From: an uncultured Moraxella sp.
GTDB taxonomy: Bacteria > Pseudomonadota > Gammaproteobacteria > Pseudomonadales > Moraxellaceae
NCBI GenBank assembly: GCA_937975585.1
Contig: CALJUC010000082.1
Span: forward strand, 1 to 14,112
DNA: 14,112 nt
Direction: 5' to 3'
Shown: piece after piece, positions 6,195-13,813 of the stretch
How positions within the stretch are numbered: the stretch's first letter is position 1
How the letters are laid out: the number at the start of each line of letters is the position of its first letter
Program-made: the position numbers and the translations under genes
Notes under the pieces: generated by a model
Database searches by the model: none
What the model saw: the letters and a program-made list of their open reading frames with translations, nothing else
What the model was told of the DNA's origin: nothing

Positions 6195-6896
6195 ATGGCC
6201 AATCAAGAAAGTCAGACCTATGTAATTTTGACCCCTGCGGGTGTGCTACATGGCTTTTCACAAATCGACCCCAGTGAACAACAACGGGCATTACAGGCAA
6301 TGTTAGCACCTGAGCAGACGCTATCAGCGTATGAGTGGGGCGAGCGCTACAGCGACTTGTGGTTAGATATATTTATTGAGGAAGGTTGGGTAGAGTTGTT
6401 AGAAGCCCCGATCTTGGCACCCCAAGTGCAGCTAGATAACTTCTTACGTTATGTATCGGCAAGCTTGTCGGGTAGCCGCCGCGTGGCGATTGCCTCGGAT
6501 GAGGGTTTCTGTATTGCCAAACTTGGCTTTACCCAAGAAGAGGCTGATACCTTGTGTGTGGCGGCAGCAGACTTCTTTAGCTTCTTGCAACGCCAGCGCC
6601 AACGCGGTTGGGCGGTGCAGGGCCAAGCGGTGTCATTCTTCTCAACGATTGATATGTTGCTACCGAATACTAGTTTCGTCTTCTTATGGATTAACGATGC
6701 GGGTTATTGGATTATTATTGAAGACGAGCCACTGCTGAATAACCGTGCGTTTGTTGAATTGGTATGGGGTATTAAATCAACCGGTGAGCGCTTTAAACGG
6801 CGTGCACAAGTTGGCGTTGAGGAAGAAACTGATGCATCTGATACTACCGAAGTATCGGATGCTTCTGATACAACTGAAGCGAGTGCCCAACCTTAA
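6195..6896 (+). CDS. Unknown protein with probable divergent Roadblock-like domain, 233 aa
   Basis: I recognise no named family. Residues 1-75 are a mixed segment with a helix-rich part (EWGERYSDLWLDIFIEEGWVELLE, 47-70) that may be a winged-helix-like module. Residues 78-195 follow the order helix (78-92), two strands (RRVAIASDEGFCIAKLGF, 95-112), long helix (113-137), three strands (139-151, 159-167, 170-177) and final helix (182-194), which is the Roadblock/LC7 topology also seen in the 120-aa protein encoded at 3230. This is a fold guess from pattern, not a motif match. The tail is low-complexity and acidic, with a nine-residue tandem repeat DASDTTE(V/A)S (213-221, 222-230). The start has AAGGA six bases upstream. 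A terminator follows. No membrane segment or signal peptide is seen. Confidence 0.78.
   Translation: MANQESQTYVILTPAGVLHGFSQIDPSEQQRALQAMLAPEQTLSAYEWGERYSDLWLDIFIEEGWVELLEAPILAPQVQLDNFLRYVSASLSGSRRVAIASDEGFCIAKLGFTQEEADTLCVAAADFFSFLQRQRQRGWAVQGQAVSFFSTIDMLLPNTSFVFLWINDAGYWIIIEDEPLLNNRAFVELVWGIKSTGERFKRRAQVGVEEETDASDTTEVSDASDTTEASAQP
6831..6884 (+). repeat. Two-copy 27-bp tandem repeat in the 233-aa gene tail
   Basis: Units 6831-6857 and 6858-6884 each encode DASDTTE followed by VS or AS. Synonymous differences between units show that the duplication is not recent. The repeat lies in a disordered acidic tail and may vary in copy number between strains. Confidence 0.7.
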
Positions 6897-6930
6897 TCTT
6901 AGCGCGTTAGGCTATCAAAAGAAGTTATAA

Positions 6931-6961
6931 AAAAAGCCGTTGATAATCCAACGGCTTTTTT
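6931..6961. terminator. Bidirectional intrinsic terminator (233-aa gene / fkpB)
   Basis: AGCCGTTG (6935-6942) and CAACGGCT (6949-6956) form a GC-rich stem with a 6-base loop, flanked by an A-run on the left and a T-run on the right. It lies between convergent genes, so it can end the 233-aa gene transcript on the plus strand and the ileS-lspA-fkpB transcript on the minus strand. Confidence 0.9.
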
Positions 6962-7047
6962 GTGCTTATTATCAAGCTAGCCAATCTAATGTCATGGTTT
7001 ATAACATCATGGCGAGTTCAATGTAACCTTATCTAAATTCAAAACAG

Positions 7048-7551
7048 TTAGCTAAATTTAACGGCTTGGCTGTCTTTTGGCGTGACTTTGATGATTTCAA
7101 CTTTAAAAATCACATTTTGTCCCGCTAATGGGTGGTTAAAATCAACCTTAATTTCATCGTCATTGACGGCGCTCAATACCCCAACCAAGGTGCTGTTACC
7201 TTTATCCGCAAATTCCATCAACATACCGACTTCTGGCTCAGCACCCGTCAGCGCAAACTGCGCAGGGGTAAAGGTTTGTACGTTGTCCGGATTCCATTGG
7301 CCAAACGCTTGCTCGGGTGCCAAGTGTGCGGTACGCGTATCGCCCGCTTGTAGGTTCATCAATACACTTTCAAAGCCTTCGAGTAAACTACCATCACCGA
7401 TGGTTAAGCTAACAGGTTCAGGACGCTCAAAGGTTGAGTCAATTGCGGTACCATTCTCAAGGCTTACCGCAAAGTGTAGCACCACATGACTGCCTTGGGT
7501 AATGCGTGTTTGCTCATTGGGTGTAACAATTTCGTTATTCATAAGGGTCAT
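7048..7551 (-). CDS. fkpB: FKBP-type peptidyl-prolyl isomerase FkpB (SlpA)
   Basis: FkpB is a cytoplasmic SlyD-like FKBP that speeds cis-trans isomerisation of prolyl bonds and has chaperone activity. The 167-aa sequence has the FKBP core split by an insert-in-flap domain: the first FKBP part is about 19-90 (HVVLHFAVSLENGTAIDST, GDGSLLEGFE, LAPEQAFG), the flap is about 91-137, and the closing segment is VDFNHPLAGQNVIFKVEIIKV (136-156). The NHPLAGQ motif is diagnostic of the SlyD/FkpB group. It lacks the histidine-rich tail of SlyD. It is the last gene of the ileS-lspA-fkpB block, 31 bases after lspA. Two ATGs (7551, 7542) are possible and neither has a strong ribosome site. In many relatives ispH follows; here it does not. 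Confidence 0.92.
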   Translation of the reverse strand: MTLMNNEIVTPNEQTRITQGSHVVLHFAVSLENGTAIDSTFERPEPVSLTIGDGSLLEGFESVLMNLQAGDTRTAHLAPEQAFGQWNPDNVQTFTPAQFALTGAEPEVGMLMEFADKGNSTLVGVLSAVNDDEIKVDFNHPLAGQNVIFKVEIIKVTPKDSQAVKFS

Positions 7552-7582
7552 CTTATTGTTTATTCAGTCGTGCATGACAAGT

Positions 7583-8149
7583 TTAGTGTTTTGGATGGCG
7601 TTTTGGCTCCAAAAAGAACGCATCAATCAGTACCAAGGCTACCCCAATATTGATGGCGACATCGGCAATGTTAAAAATAGGAAAGTGCCAACTATCCGCA
7701 TAGTGAACATGCAAAAAGTCAATCACATAGCCCAATCGCACACGGTCAATCAAGTTACCTAATGCACCTGCCATAATCAAGGCCAAACCACTAGCTAACA
7801 CACGTGCAACTTTTGGAATACGGGTCAAATACCAACCAATCCCCAATGACACGCCCAACGCTAAAGCCGCAAATAGCCATTTTTGCCAACCACCTTTATC
7901 GGCCAAAAAGCTAAAGGCCGCACCGTAGTTGTGCGCCAACGTAAAGTTGAAGATTGGCTCAATAATCGGTAACGTCTGATATAGCTGATAATTATGCTCA
8001 AAATATAGTTTGGTGAGCTGGTCAATGACAATCGTAAGGAGTGCTAAGCCATACCAAACCACGGCTTTGCTACCCAATGGTAGTAAAGCCGGTTTTGCAC
8101 TCGCAGTTTGCGTTGTATTAGACGCAGAACTAGGCTCAAAATTAGGCAT
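7583..8149 (-). CDS. lspA: Lipoprotein signal peptidase (signal peptidase II)
   Basis: LspA is the inner-membrane aspartyl protease that removes signal peptides from diacylglyceryl-modified prolipoproteins. The 188-aa reading has four membrane segments (about 29-47, 70-83 plus 91-108, 115-131, 157-178) and the family motifs: IDQLTK (42-47), NYGAAFSFL (74-82), GALGNLIDR (128-136), VIDF with catalytic Asp144 and FNIADVAI with catalytic Asp163, spaced 19 residues apart as in Pseudomonas LspA. A polar N-terminal extension of about 28 residues makes it longer than E. coli LspA (164 aa). I prefer ATG 8149, with GAGG eight bases upstream, overlapping the end of ileS by eight bases. An ATG at 8173 would add eight residues without a ribosome site. 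It lies between ileS and fkpB as in many gammaproteobacteria. Confidence 0.94.
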   Translation of the reverse strand: MPNFEPSSASNTTQTASAKPALLPLGSKAVVWYGLALLTIVIDQLTKLYFEHNYQLYQTLPIIEPIFNFTLAHNYGAAFSFLADKGGWQKWLFAALALGVSLGIGWYLTRIPKVARVLASGLALIMAGALGNLIDRVRLGYVIDFLHVHYADSWHFPIFNIADVAINIGVALVLIDAFFLEPKRHPKH

Positions 8150-11018
8150 AGTGCCGTACCTCACCGGTACCATCTGGTAAATTGGTCACGCAGCGGCCGC
8201 AGATATGCGGATGGGCAGGGTTGGTGCCAATATCAGTGACGATATGCCAACAGCGCACGCATTTTTCGCCTTCGGCTGGTGCCACTTGAACGGCCAAGTT
8301 TTGGTTTTCTAACTCGGCTGCGGTAAGTTCAGCAGGCTTGTCCGCAAAGTCATGTAGGCTTACACCACTGGTTATAAGCACAAAGCGTAACTCATCGCCC
8401 AATTTTGCCAAGGCATTGGCCATGTCGCCATTGCTATAAATTGCAACATCGGCTGATAAGTTGGCATTGATAAGTTTTTGCTCACGTGCGCTTTCTATGG
8501 CTTTGTTTACGGCTTCTTTGGCTGCCAAGATTAGTTGCCAGTCATTTTCAGTCACATCATCCATGTCAACTGCTGGGAACTCATACCACTCTTGGGTAAA
8601 GATGTAGCCATTCCCTTGCTCTTTATTTGAGCCTTTTAATACCTCCCACGCTTCTTGTGCAGTAAATGATAGGATTGGTGCAATCCAACGCAATAACGCA
8701 TGGGCGATATGGAAAATCGCGGTCTGTGCTGAGCGGCGTGCTTGGCTATCGGCTTTGGTGGTGTACTGACGGTCTTTGATGATGTCTAAATAGAAACCGC
8801 CCAAGTCTTGCGAACAGAAACCAACCACGGCTTGACACACTTGGTGGAAATCCATGTTGGTATAAGATTCGCGGATTTCGTTTTGTACCGCTTGTGCGCG
8901 CGTCAGGATATATTTATCTAGGCTGACCAAGTCATTGGCTGCGACCATATCGGTTGCAGGATCAAAGTCATCGGTATTGGCAAGTAAGAAGCGGATGGTG
9001 TTACGAATACGGCGATACATATCCGTGGTGCGGTCAAAACCTTCTTTTGACACCGTCATTTCATAACGGTAGTCGCTTGAGCCAACCCATAGACGTAAAA
9101 TATCCACGCCAAGTTTATTAGCGATATCTTGTGGTTCAAAACCTTTGGTATTACCTTTTGATTTTGACAGCTTGTAACCTTTGGCATCCACGGTAAAGCC
9201 ATGGGTTAACACTTGCTTATACGGTGGACGACCATAAATCGCTTCACTGACCAATAGCGATGATTGGAACCAGCCACGATGCTGATCCGAACCTTCTAGG
9301 TACAAGTCAGCCGGGTTGGTTAACTCGCCACGGTTATCGAGTACGGCAAAGTTGGTCGCCCCAGAGTCGAACCATACGTCAAGGGTATCAGTCGCTTTGT
9401 TATATTCTGCGACATCCGCACCGATAAACTGCTCCGCTGGCGCATCAAACCAAGCTTCTACGCCGCCTTGCTCAATCAACTGTGCCACTTGTTCTATCAA
9501 GCTTTCAGTATTTGGGTGCAACGTGCCAGTGTCTTTATGGATAAAGAATGGAATTGGCACGCCCCAAGTACGTTGACGCGAGATACACCAGTCAGGACGA
9601 CCGTGCATCATGGCTTCGATACGGTTTTGTCCCCAAGCCGGAGTCCACACTACATTTGGAATATCATGCAATGCTTGCTCGCGTAAGCCTTTGGTTTGCA
9701 TGCTGATAAACCACTGAGGCGTCGAGCGGAAAATAATCGGTGTCTTATGACGCCAGCAATGCGGATAACTGTGGGTAATCGTGTTGTGCTTTAACAGATG
9801 ACCGGATTCTTGAAGGGTTGCGATGATTTGCGGTTGCGCTTTGTAGATATGCTCACCGACAAATACCTTGGCTTCAGGTAGGTAGACACCATTACCGCCG
9901 ACTGGGTTTTCGGTTGGTAGGCCAAATTGACGACCAACATTATAGTCATCGACACCGTGGGCAGGTGCGGTATGCACAAGACCCGTACCACTATCGGCAG
10001 TCACATGCTCGCCTGTGATGATAGGCACTTGACGCTCAGGGATTAATGGATGCTGGGCGCGTAAGACCATCAACTCACTGCCTTTGACCGTCGCTAGTAC
10101 GCTGTATTCTTCAATGCCAAAGACACTCATCAAATGCGCAAGCAAGTTATAAGCCACGATAAAATGGCCTTTTTCGGTTTTGACCACGCTATATTCAAGC
10201 GCTTCGCTGACCGTAATTGCTTGGTTGGCCGGTAGCGTCCAAGGGGTCGTTGTCCAAATGACAGCTTGTAGTTTGCCCTCAACGGTTTGGGTCGCAGCTA
10301 GCGCATTACGATTCACAATATCAAAGCCCACATAGATGGCGTCTGATTTTTTGTCTTCGTATTCAACTTCAGCTTCGGCCAATGATGAGCCACAGTCCAA
10401 GCACCAGTTAACGGGCTTCATACCACGAGTAATATGACCGTTAGCATAAATACGACCTAAGGCACGCACGGTATCCGCTTCTTGCTTAAAGTTCATGGTC
10501 AAATACGGATTGTCCCAATCACCGACCACGCCTAAGCGTTTAAAGTCAGCCATTTGTAGCGCGATTTGGCTGTTGGCATAATCGCGGCAGGCTTGGCGAA
10601 ACTCAGTTGGGCTGACAATCTCACCGTTACGCGCTTTGTCTTTGTGTGGTTGGCCGACTTTACCGATGATACCTTCAACTTTTTGCTCAATCGGTAGACC
10701 GTGACAGTCCCAACCTGGCACATAAGGTGCGTCATAGCCGTCCAAGGTCTTGTACTTGACGATCATGTCTTTTAATACTTTATTGACCACGTGACCTAAG
10801 TGAATTTGGCCGTTGGCATACGGTGGGCCATCATGTAGCACATATTTTTCACGGCCTTGACGGGCTTGACGAATTTGGGCATACACATCATCAGCAAACC
10901 ATTGCTCAAGCCACTTTGGCTCGCGCTTAGCAAGGTCGCCGCGCATAGGGAAGGCGGTATCGGCAAGGTTTAGCGTGTCTTTATAGTCGATGGGTTGTGA
11001 TTGGTCAGACTGGCTCAT
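8142..11018 (-). CDS. ileS: Isoleucine--tRNA ligase
   Basis: IleS charges tRNA-Ile with isoleucine and edits misactivated valine, in the cytoplasm. The 958-aa product is full length (E. coli 938 aa). It shows the class I HIGH signature as HLGH within PPYANGQIHLGH (65-76), the editing domain in the middle (including TTTPWTLPANQA), the KMSKS signature as KLSKS (616-620), an anticodon-binding region, and a C-terminal zinc site with Cys920, Cys923, Cys940 and Cys943 (CVRCW...CGRC). It is the bacterial, mupirocin-sensitive type by length and zinc ribbon; sensitivity itself is inference. ATG 11018 has AGGGA five bases upstream. A strong promoter lies 59-87 bases before the start. The last bases overlap lspA, so translation is coupled. 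Confidence 0.97.
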   Translation of the reverse strand: MSQSDQSQPIDYKDTLNLADTAFPMRGDLAKREPKWLEQWFADDVYAQIRQARQGREKYVLHDGPPYANGQIHLGHVVNKVLKDMIVKYKTLDGYDAPYVPGWDCHGLPIEQKVEGIIGKVGQPHKDKARNGEIVSPTEFRQACRDYANSQIALQMADFKRLGVVGDWDNPYLTMNFKQEADTVRALGRIYANGHITRGMKPVNWCLDCGSSLAEAEVEYEDKKSDAIYVGFDIVNRNALAATQTVEGKLQAVIWTTTPWTLPANQAITVSEALEYSVVKTEKGHFIVAYNLLAHLMSVFGIEEYSVLATVKGSELMVLRAQHPLIPERQVPIITGEHVTADSGTGLVHTAPAHGVDDYNVGRQFGLPTENPVGGNGVYLPEAKVFVGEHIYKAQPQIIATLQESGHLLKHNTITHSYPHCWRHKTPIIFRSTPQWFISMQTKGLREQALHDIPNVVWTPAWGQNRIEAMMHGRPDWCISRQRTWGVPIPFFIHKDTGTLHPNTESLIEQVAQLIEQGGVEAWFDAPAEQFIGADVAEYNKATDTLDVWFDSGATNFAVLDNRGELTNPADLYLEGSDQHRGWFQSSLLVSEAIYGRPPYKQVLTHGFTVDAKGYKLSKSKGNTKGFEPQDIANKLGVDILRLWVGSSDYRYEMTVSKEGFDRTTDMYRRIRNTIRFLLANTDDFDPATDMVAANDLVSLDKYILTRAQAVQNEIRESYTNMDFHQVCQAVVGFCSQDLGGFYLDIIKDRQYTTKADSQARRSAQTAIFHIAHALLRWIAPILSFTAQEAWEVLKGSNKEQGNGYIFTQEWYEFPAVDMDDVTENDWQLILAAKEAVNKAIESAREQKLINANLSADVAIYSNGDMANALAKLGDELRFVLITSGVSLHDFADKPAELTAAELENQNLAVQVAPAEGEKCVRCWHIVTDIGTNPAHPHICGRCVTNLPDGTGEVRHYA

Positions 11019-11076
11019 GAGCGTCCCTAGAATATGACAAACAGAAATATGGCAAATAAAAAAATGATAACAGGGT

Positions 11077-11105
11077 ATTATATGTTAAAACTTGCCGCTT
11101 GACAA
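11077..11105 (-). promoter_or_regulatory. Sigma-70 promoter of ileS-lspA-fkpB
   Basis: On the minus strand TTGTCA (11105-11100, five of six consensus bases) and a perfect TATAAT (11082-11077) are separated by 17 bases. Transcription would start near 11070, giving a leader of about 50 bases. This lets the operon be expressed without ribF. Confidence 0.72.
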
Positions 11106-11112
11106 AGTATGG

Positions 11113-11139
11113 TGATGCTTTATTGACGAGTAAGCATCA
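11113..11139. repeat. 8-bp inverted repeat just upstream of the ileS promoter
   Basis: TGATGCTT (11113-11120) and AAGCATCA (11132-11139) are exact complements around an 11-base loop, starting eight bases upstream of the ileS -35 box. The position would suit a regulator site; no known consensus is recognised. Confidence 0.35.
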
Positions 11140-11235
11140 GTTTGGGTAAGCTTAACAAAGGCTGTCAATATCTGTGGCGATTGGCTAACGAACAAAATAA
11201 AATAGATAACTTAACCCGATAGAATCAATAATCAC

Positions 11236-11664
11236 GTGACTGAGCAAAACCACCCACCGAATCGCGATAAAATCCTTTCAAAAAAATGGCTAATCGCTAA
11301 CTGGCAACGCCTTGCTTGGGGTATTGCTGGTGGGGTGTTTTTTATATTGGGATTGGTGGGGTTTGTCTTACCCGTTGTGCCCTCTACGCCATTTTTATTA
11401 TTGACAGCGGCGTGTTGGGCAAAAAGCTCGGTACGGTTTCACCAATGGCTCGTGCATCACCCTTTGTTTGGTAAATTGATTCGTGACTGGCAAGACAATG
11501 GCGCTATTCCATTATCGGCTAAAGTTGTCGCCATCGGTATGATGGTCATTTCCTGCACGGGTCTATTTTTAACCTTACCTGAAGAACAGATATGGCTGGC
11601 ATGGCTAAGTGTGGCGGTTTGCTTAGTCGTGGGCGGTTGGATGGCTTCAAGGCCTAATAAGTAA
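11236..11664 (+). CDS. YbaN family (DUF454) inner-membrane protein
   Basis: This 142-aa membrane protein carries the DUF454/YbaN signature: the hydrophobic block with GLVGFVLPVVPSTPFLLLTAACWAKSS (39-65), then RFHQWLVHHPLFGKLIRDWQDNGAIPLSAK (67-96), and two further hydrophobic helices (about 97-114 and 119-137). The family has no established biochemical role. The start is GTG at 11236 without a visible Shine-Dalgarno, the only plausible start before the family domain, so the N-terminus is uncertain. It lies on the plus strand between ileS and the ribF pair, where ribF and ileS are often adjacent in relatives. I see no good promoter; the region between it and ileS is 217 bases. Confidence 0.85.
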   Translation: MTEQNHPPNRDKILSKKWLIANWQRLAWGIAGGVFFILGLVGFVLPVVPSTPFLLLTAACWAKSSVRFHQWLVHHPLFGKLIRDWQDNGAIPLSAKVVAIGMMVISCTGLFLTLPEEQIWLAWLSVAVCLVVGGWMASRPNK

Positions 11665-11733
11665 ACGGTTAAAGCAAATAAGCAGTCAGTAAGTTACTGA
11701 AAAAATTGCTTCTGTACGCTCTTACATCGCTAA

Positions 11734-12069
11734 TCACGCTGAACGGCGTTGTAACAGATTCGACCAACGCAGTAGGATGGCAAACACCGCAGGCCAAAAA
11801 CAGGTATTAATGATATCGTGTAAATTATCCGGATAATGCCAATGTTTCTTATTGATAATCTCTCGATAGTCTAAGATTTCACCCAATATCGCAATCAAGA
11901 ATACGACAAATAGCGCAAGCCAAGGGCGCACTCTCGAGCTGAGTTGGGAATACTGCTTTAACAGCCAAAGCGTTACCAAGAATACGGTTAACCCAACATA
12001 CACATGGAGTGCATCCTTTTCCAGTTGGGTCAAGGCCATAATTTGGGATTTATAGTCTTGAAAAGTCAT
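11734..12069 (-). CDS. Small membrane protein of unknown function, coupled to ribF
   Basis: This 111-aa protein has three likely membrane helices (about 20-38, 49-66, 84-101). The second runs into a polar, conserved-looking loop GEILDYREIINKKHWHYPDNLHDIINTCFWP (63-93) with charged and aromatic residues reminiscent of VanZ-like and similar small membrane proteins, though I do not recognise a family with confidence. Its ATG overlaps the ribF stop (ATGA), so it is translated after RibF from the same message. The link to flavin synthesis is positional only. No clear intrinsic terminator follows; the 69 bases to the convergent ybaN-like gene hold a short TCAGTAA/TTACTGA palindrome beside an A-run. 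Confidence 0.75.
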   Translation of the reverse strand: MTFQDYKSQIMALTQLEKDALHVYVGLTVFLVTLWLLKQYSQLSSRVRPWLALFVVFLIAILGEILDYREIINKKHWHYPDNLHDIINTCFWPAVFAILLRWSNLLQRRSA

Positions 12070-13073
12070 AAGTCAGTCATTGAGTTAGGCAAATTTGCTT
12101 GACGCCAAACTAGCAAGTCTTTGACATCTTGATGAATACCAGTTTTTAACGCATCAAGGCTTTCGTAGTGACGTTCACCATGCAAAAAGTGCAAAAAGGT
12201 TACCGTTAATTCACGGTCATACAAATCACCCGCAAATTCAGGGAAAAATACCTCAAGGCGCCAGTCCTGACCGTCAATGGCAGGGCGTGTGCCGACATTG
12301 GCCGCACCAAATAAGCTACCCGGTGTCAAACCTGTAACGCCCGTTTTGCCATCTTGAGCCAAACTTGCCAAGTCCGTGCCATCGGTTGCTACCACAGACA
12401 CACCAAAGATACCATGAAGCGCAGGCTTAATCCGGTCAAGCGTGATATTAGCGGTCGGAAAATCTAATGTGCGCCCGATTTTATCACCGTGCATCACCTT
12501 GCCCGTAATCGCATAATCACGGCCTAATAAATGCGTCGCGGTCGCCAAGTCACCGGTTAGTAAGCTATCGCGAATCCGTGTCGAACTGATGCGTTCATCA
12601 TGGTGCTCGTGGTCAGTAATCGTGTGTAACACGTGGACAGGTAGGCCAAAGTTTTGTAAAAATTCACTATCGCCTGTGCGATCATGACCAAAGCGAAAAT
12701 CATCGCCCAATACCAGACGTTTTACGCCAAGTTTGACCAACATTTGGGCAAAGTCTTCAGCCGATAAATTGCGAAACGCATCATCAAAACGCGCCACAAT
12801 CAAGGTATCAATACCAAGCTGCGAGATAATCGCGGCTTTTTCGGCAAAATTGGTCAACCGAGCCGGGGCTTTTTCAGGGGCAAAAAACTCACGAGGCTGA
12901 GGCTCAAATACCATCGCCATACTAGCGAGTTGATGGGTGTGCGCCCAATCCTTAACCTGAGCAAGCATGGCTTGGTGGCCCAAATGGACACCGTCAAAAT
13001 TGCCGATGGTGAGCGCCGAATCGGGTAGACGGCGGTTGTCAGCAATCAGATCAGCTAACTGAAAAATATGCAT
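12066..13073 (-). CDS. ribF: Bifunctional riboflavin kinase/FMN adenylyltransferase
   Basis: RibF phosphorylates riboflavin to FMN and then adenylylates FMN to FAD. The N-terminal nucleotidyltransferase domain shows TIGNFDGVHLGH (22-33), FEPQPREFF (56-64), LGDDFRFGHDRTGD (122-135) and SSTRIRDSL (163-171). The C-terminal riboflavin kinase domain shows GKVMHGDKIGRTLDFPTANI (191-210), ANVGTRPAID (258-267), LEVFFPEF (273-280) and the FLHFLHGERHYESLDALKTGIHQD tail (293-316). At 335 aa it exceeds E. coli RibF (313 aa). Most of the excess is an insert between strands of the kinase domain (about 230-257, rich in Gly, Thr and Asp). ATG 13073 has only a weak ribosome site. It is followed by an overlapping membrane-protein gene instead of ileS. 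An inverted repeat ATTATCG/CGATAAT lies upstream. Confidence 0.95.
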   Translation of the reverse strand: MHIFQLADLIADNRRLPDSALTIGNFDGVHLGHQAMLAQVKDWAHTHQLASMAMVFEPQPREFFAPEKAPARLTNFAEKAAIISQLGIDTLIVARFDDAFRNLSAEDFAQMLVKLGVKRLVLGDDFRFGHDRTGDSEFLQNFGLPVHVLHTITDHEHHDERISSTRIRDSLLTGDLATATHLLGRDYAITGKVMHGDKIGRTLDFPTANITLDRIKPALHGIFGVSVVATDGTDLASLAQDGKTGVTGLTPGSLFGAANVGTRPAIDGQDWRLEVFFPEFAGDLYDRELTVTFLHFLHGERHYESLDALKTGIHQDVKDLLVWRQANLPNSMTDL

Positions 13074-13104
13074 AAATAGTCATCTATAAGTTAACAGCGT
13101 CGCC

Positions 13105-13123
13105 ATTATCGTCAATCGATAAT
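13105..13123. repeat. 7-bp inverted repeat upstream of ribF
   Basis: ATTATCG (13105-13111) and CGATAAT (13117-13123) are exact complements around a 5-base loop, 32-50 bases before the ribF start in the divergent region shared with the acetyltransferase gene. It may be an operator or leader hairpin. I see no match to the FMN riboswitch, which is much larger. Confidence 0.35.
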
Positions 13124-13255
13124 AGCCCGCAACCCTGGCAATAGCTTGCACAGTGCCTATGTAAGACAAGAGTAAGACAGGGTGAAAAAGGCTTTATTAT
13201 AAGGTAAAAATATTGCTAACATAGTGTTTTACTAAAAATAATATCGGGGAAACTG

Positions 13256-13798
13256 ATGACTGACGTGTTACCTATTACTATTCGCTATGCCCAAGCAGAT
13301 GATATTGCTGCGGTCGTGGCTATCTATAATCAAAGTATCCCAACCAAGCAAGCCACTGCTGAGCTAACGCCAGTGACGATTGCTGATAAACAAGACTGGT
13401 TTGATGGTCATATTAACCGACAAGCGACGCGCCCGATGTTGGTCGCTGTCAAAGATAATCAAGTGGTTGGTTGGGGTGGTTTTACCGATTTATACAGTCG
13501 TGAGGCATACAATATCAGTAGTGAAATCAGTATTTATATTGATGAACAGGCCAAAGGGCAAGGTATGGGTAAGGCACTACTGCTCAAACTGCTTGCGATT
13601 GCACCCAGTCTAGGGATTCAACAAGTGGTCGCCAAAATCTTTGCCCACAATCAACCTAGCTTGCAACTGTTTGATAAAATGGGATTTGAGTCATGGGGCG
13701 TATTGCGCCAAGTGTGTGATATGGACGGTTTTATCGCGGATGTGGTGATTTTGGGTAAGTCAGTCAGTAACGCGGATGCGGATAAAGGCAACGAATAG
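13256..13798 (+). CDS. GNAT family N-acetyltransferase, PAT/MnaT-like
   Basis: This 180-aa acetyl-CoA-dependent N-acetyltransferase shows the standard order: an N-terminal strand ITIRYAQADD (7-16), AIYNQSIPTKQATAELTPVT (22-41) as in the phosphinothricin/methionine-sulfone acetyltransferase group, HINRQATRPMLVAVKDNQVVGWGGF (52-76), an SREAYNISSEISIYIDEQAKGQGMGK segment with the acetyl-CoA pyrophosphate loop (QGMGK, 102-106), and motif B HNQPSLQLFDKMGFESWG (131-148). Relatives acetylate methionine derivatives, phosphinothricin or other small amines; the substrate cannot be told from sequence. The start has GGGGA five bases upstream. It is divergent from ribF and convergent with pilU. Confidence 0.9.
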   Translation: MTDVLPITIRYAQADDIAAVVAIYNQSIPTKQATAELTPVTIADKQDWFDGHINRQATRPMLVAVKDNQVVGWGGFTDLYSREAYNISSEISIYIDEQAKGQGMGKALLLKLLAIAPSLGIQQVVAKIFAHNQPSLQLFDKMGFESWGVLRQVCDMDGFIADVVILGKSVSNADADKGNE

Positions 13799-13813
13799 TC
13801 ATTAGCCAAGTGA

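Noticed and set aside
7082..7762. Plus-strand frames over fkpB and lspA
   Set aside because: These are antisense shadows of two genes with clear family motifs.
13081..13255. FMN riboswitch upstream of ribF
   Set aside because: The region contains only a 7-bp hairpin and lacks the multi-helix conserved core of that riboswitch.
13256..13798. Antibiotic or herbicide resistance acetyltransferase (bar/pat)
   Set aside because: The family resemblance is general; chromosomal PAT-like enzymes usually act on other small amines and the substrate cannot be inferred.
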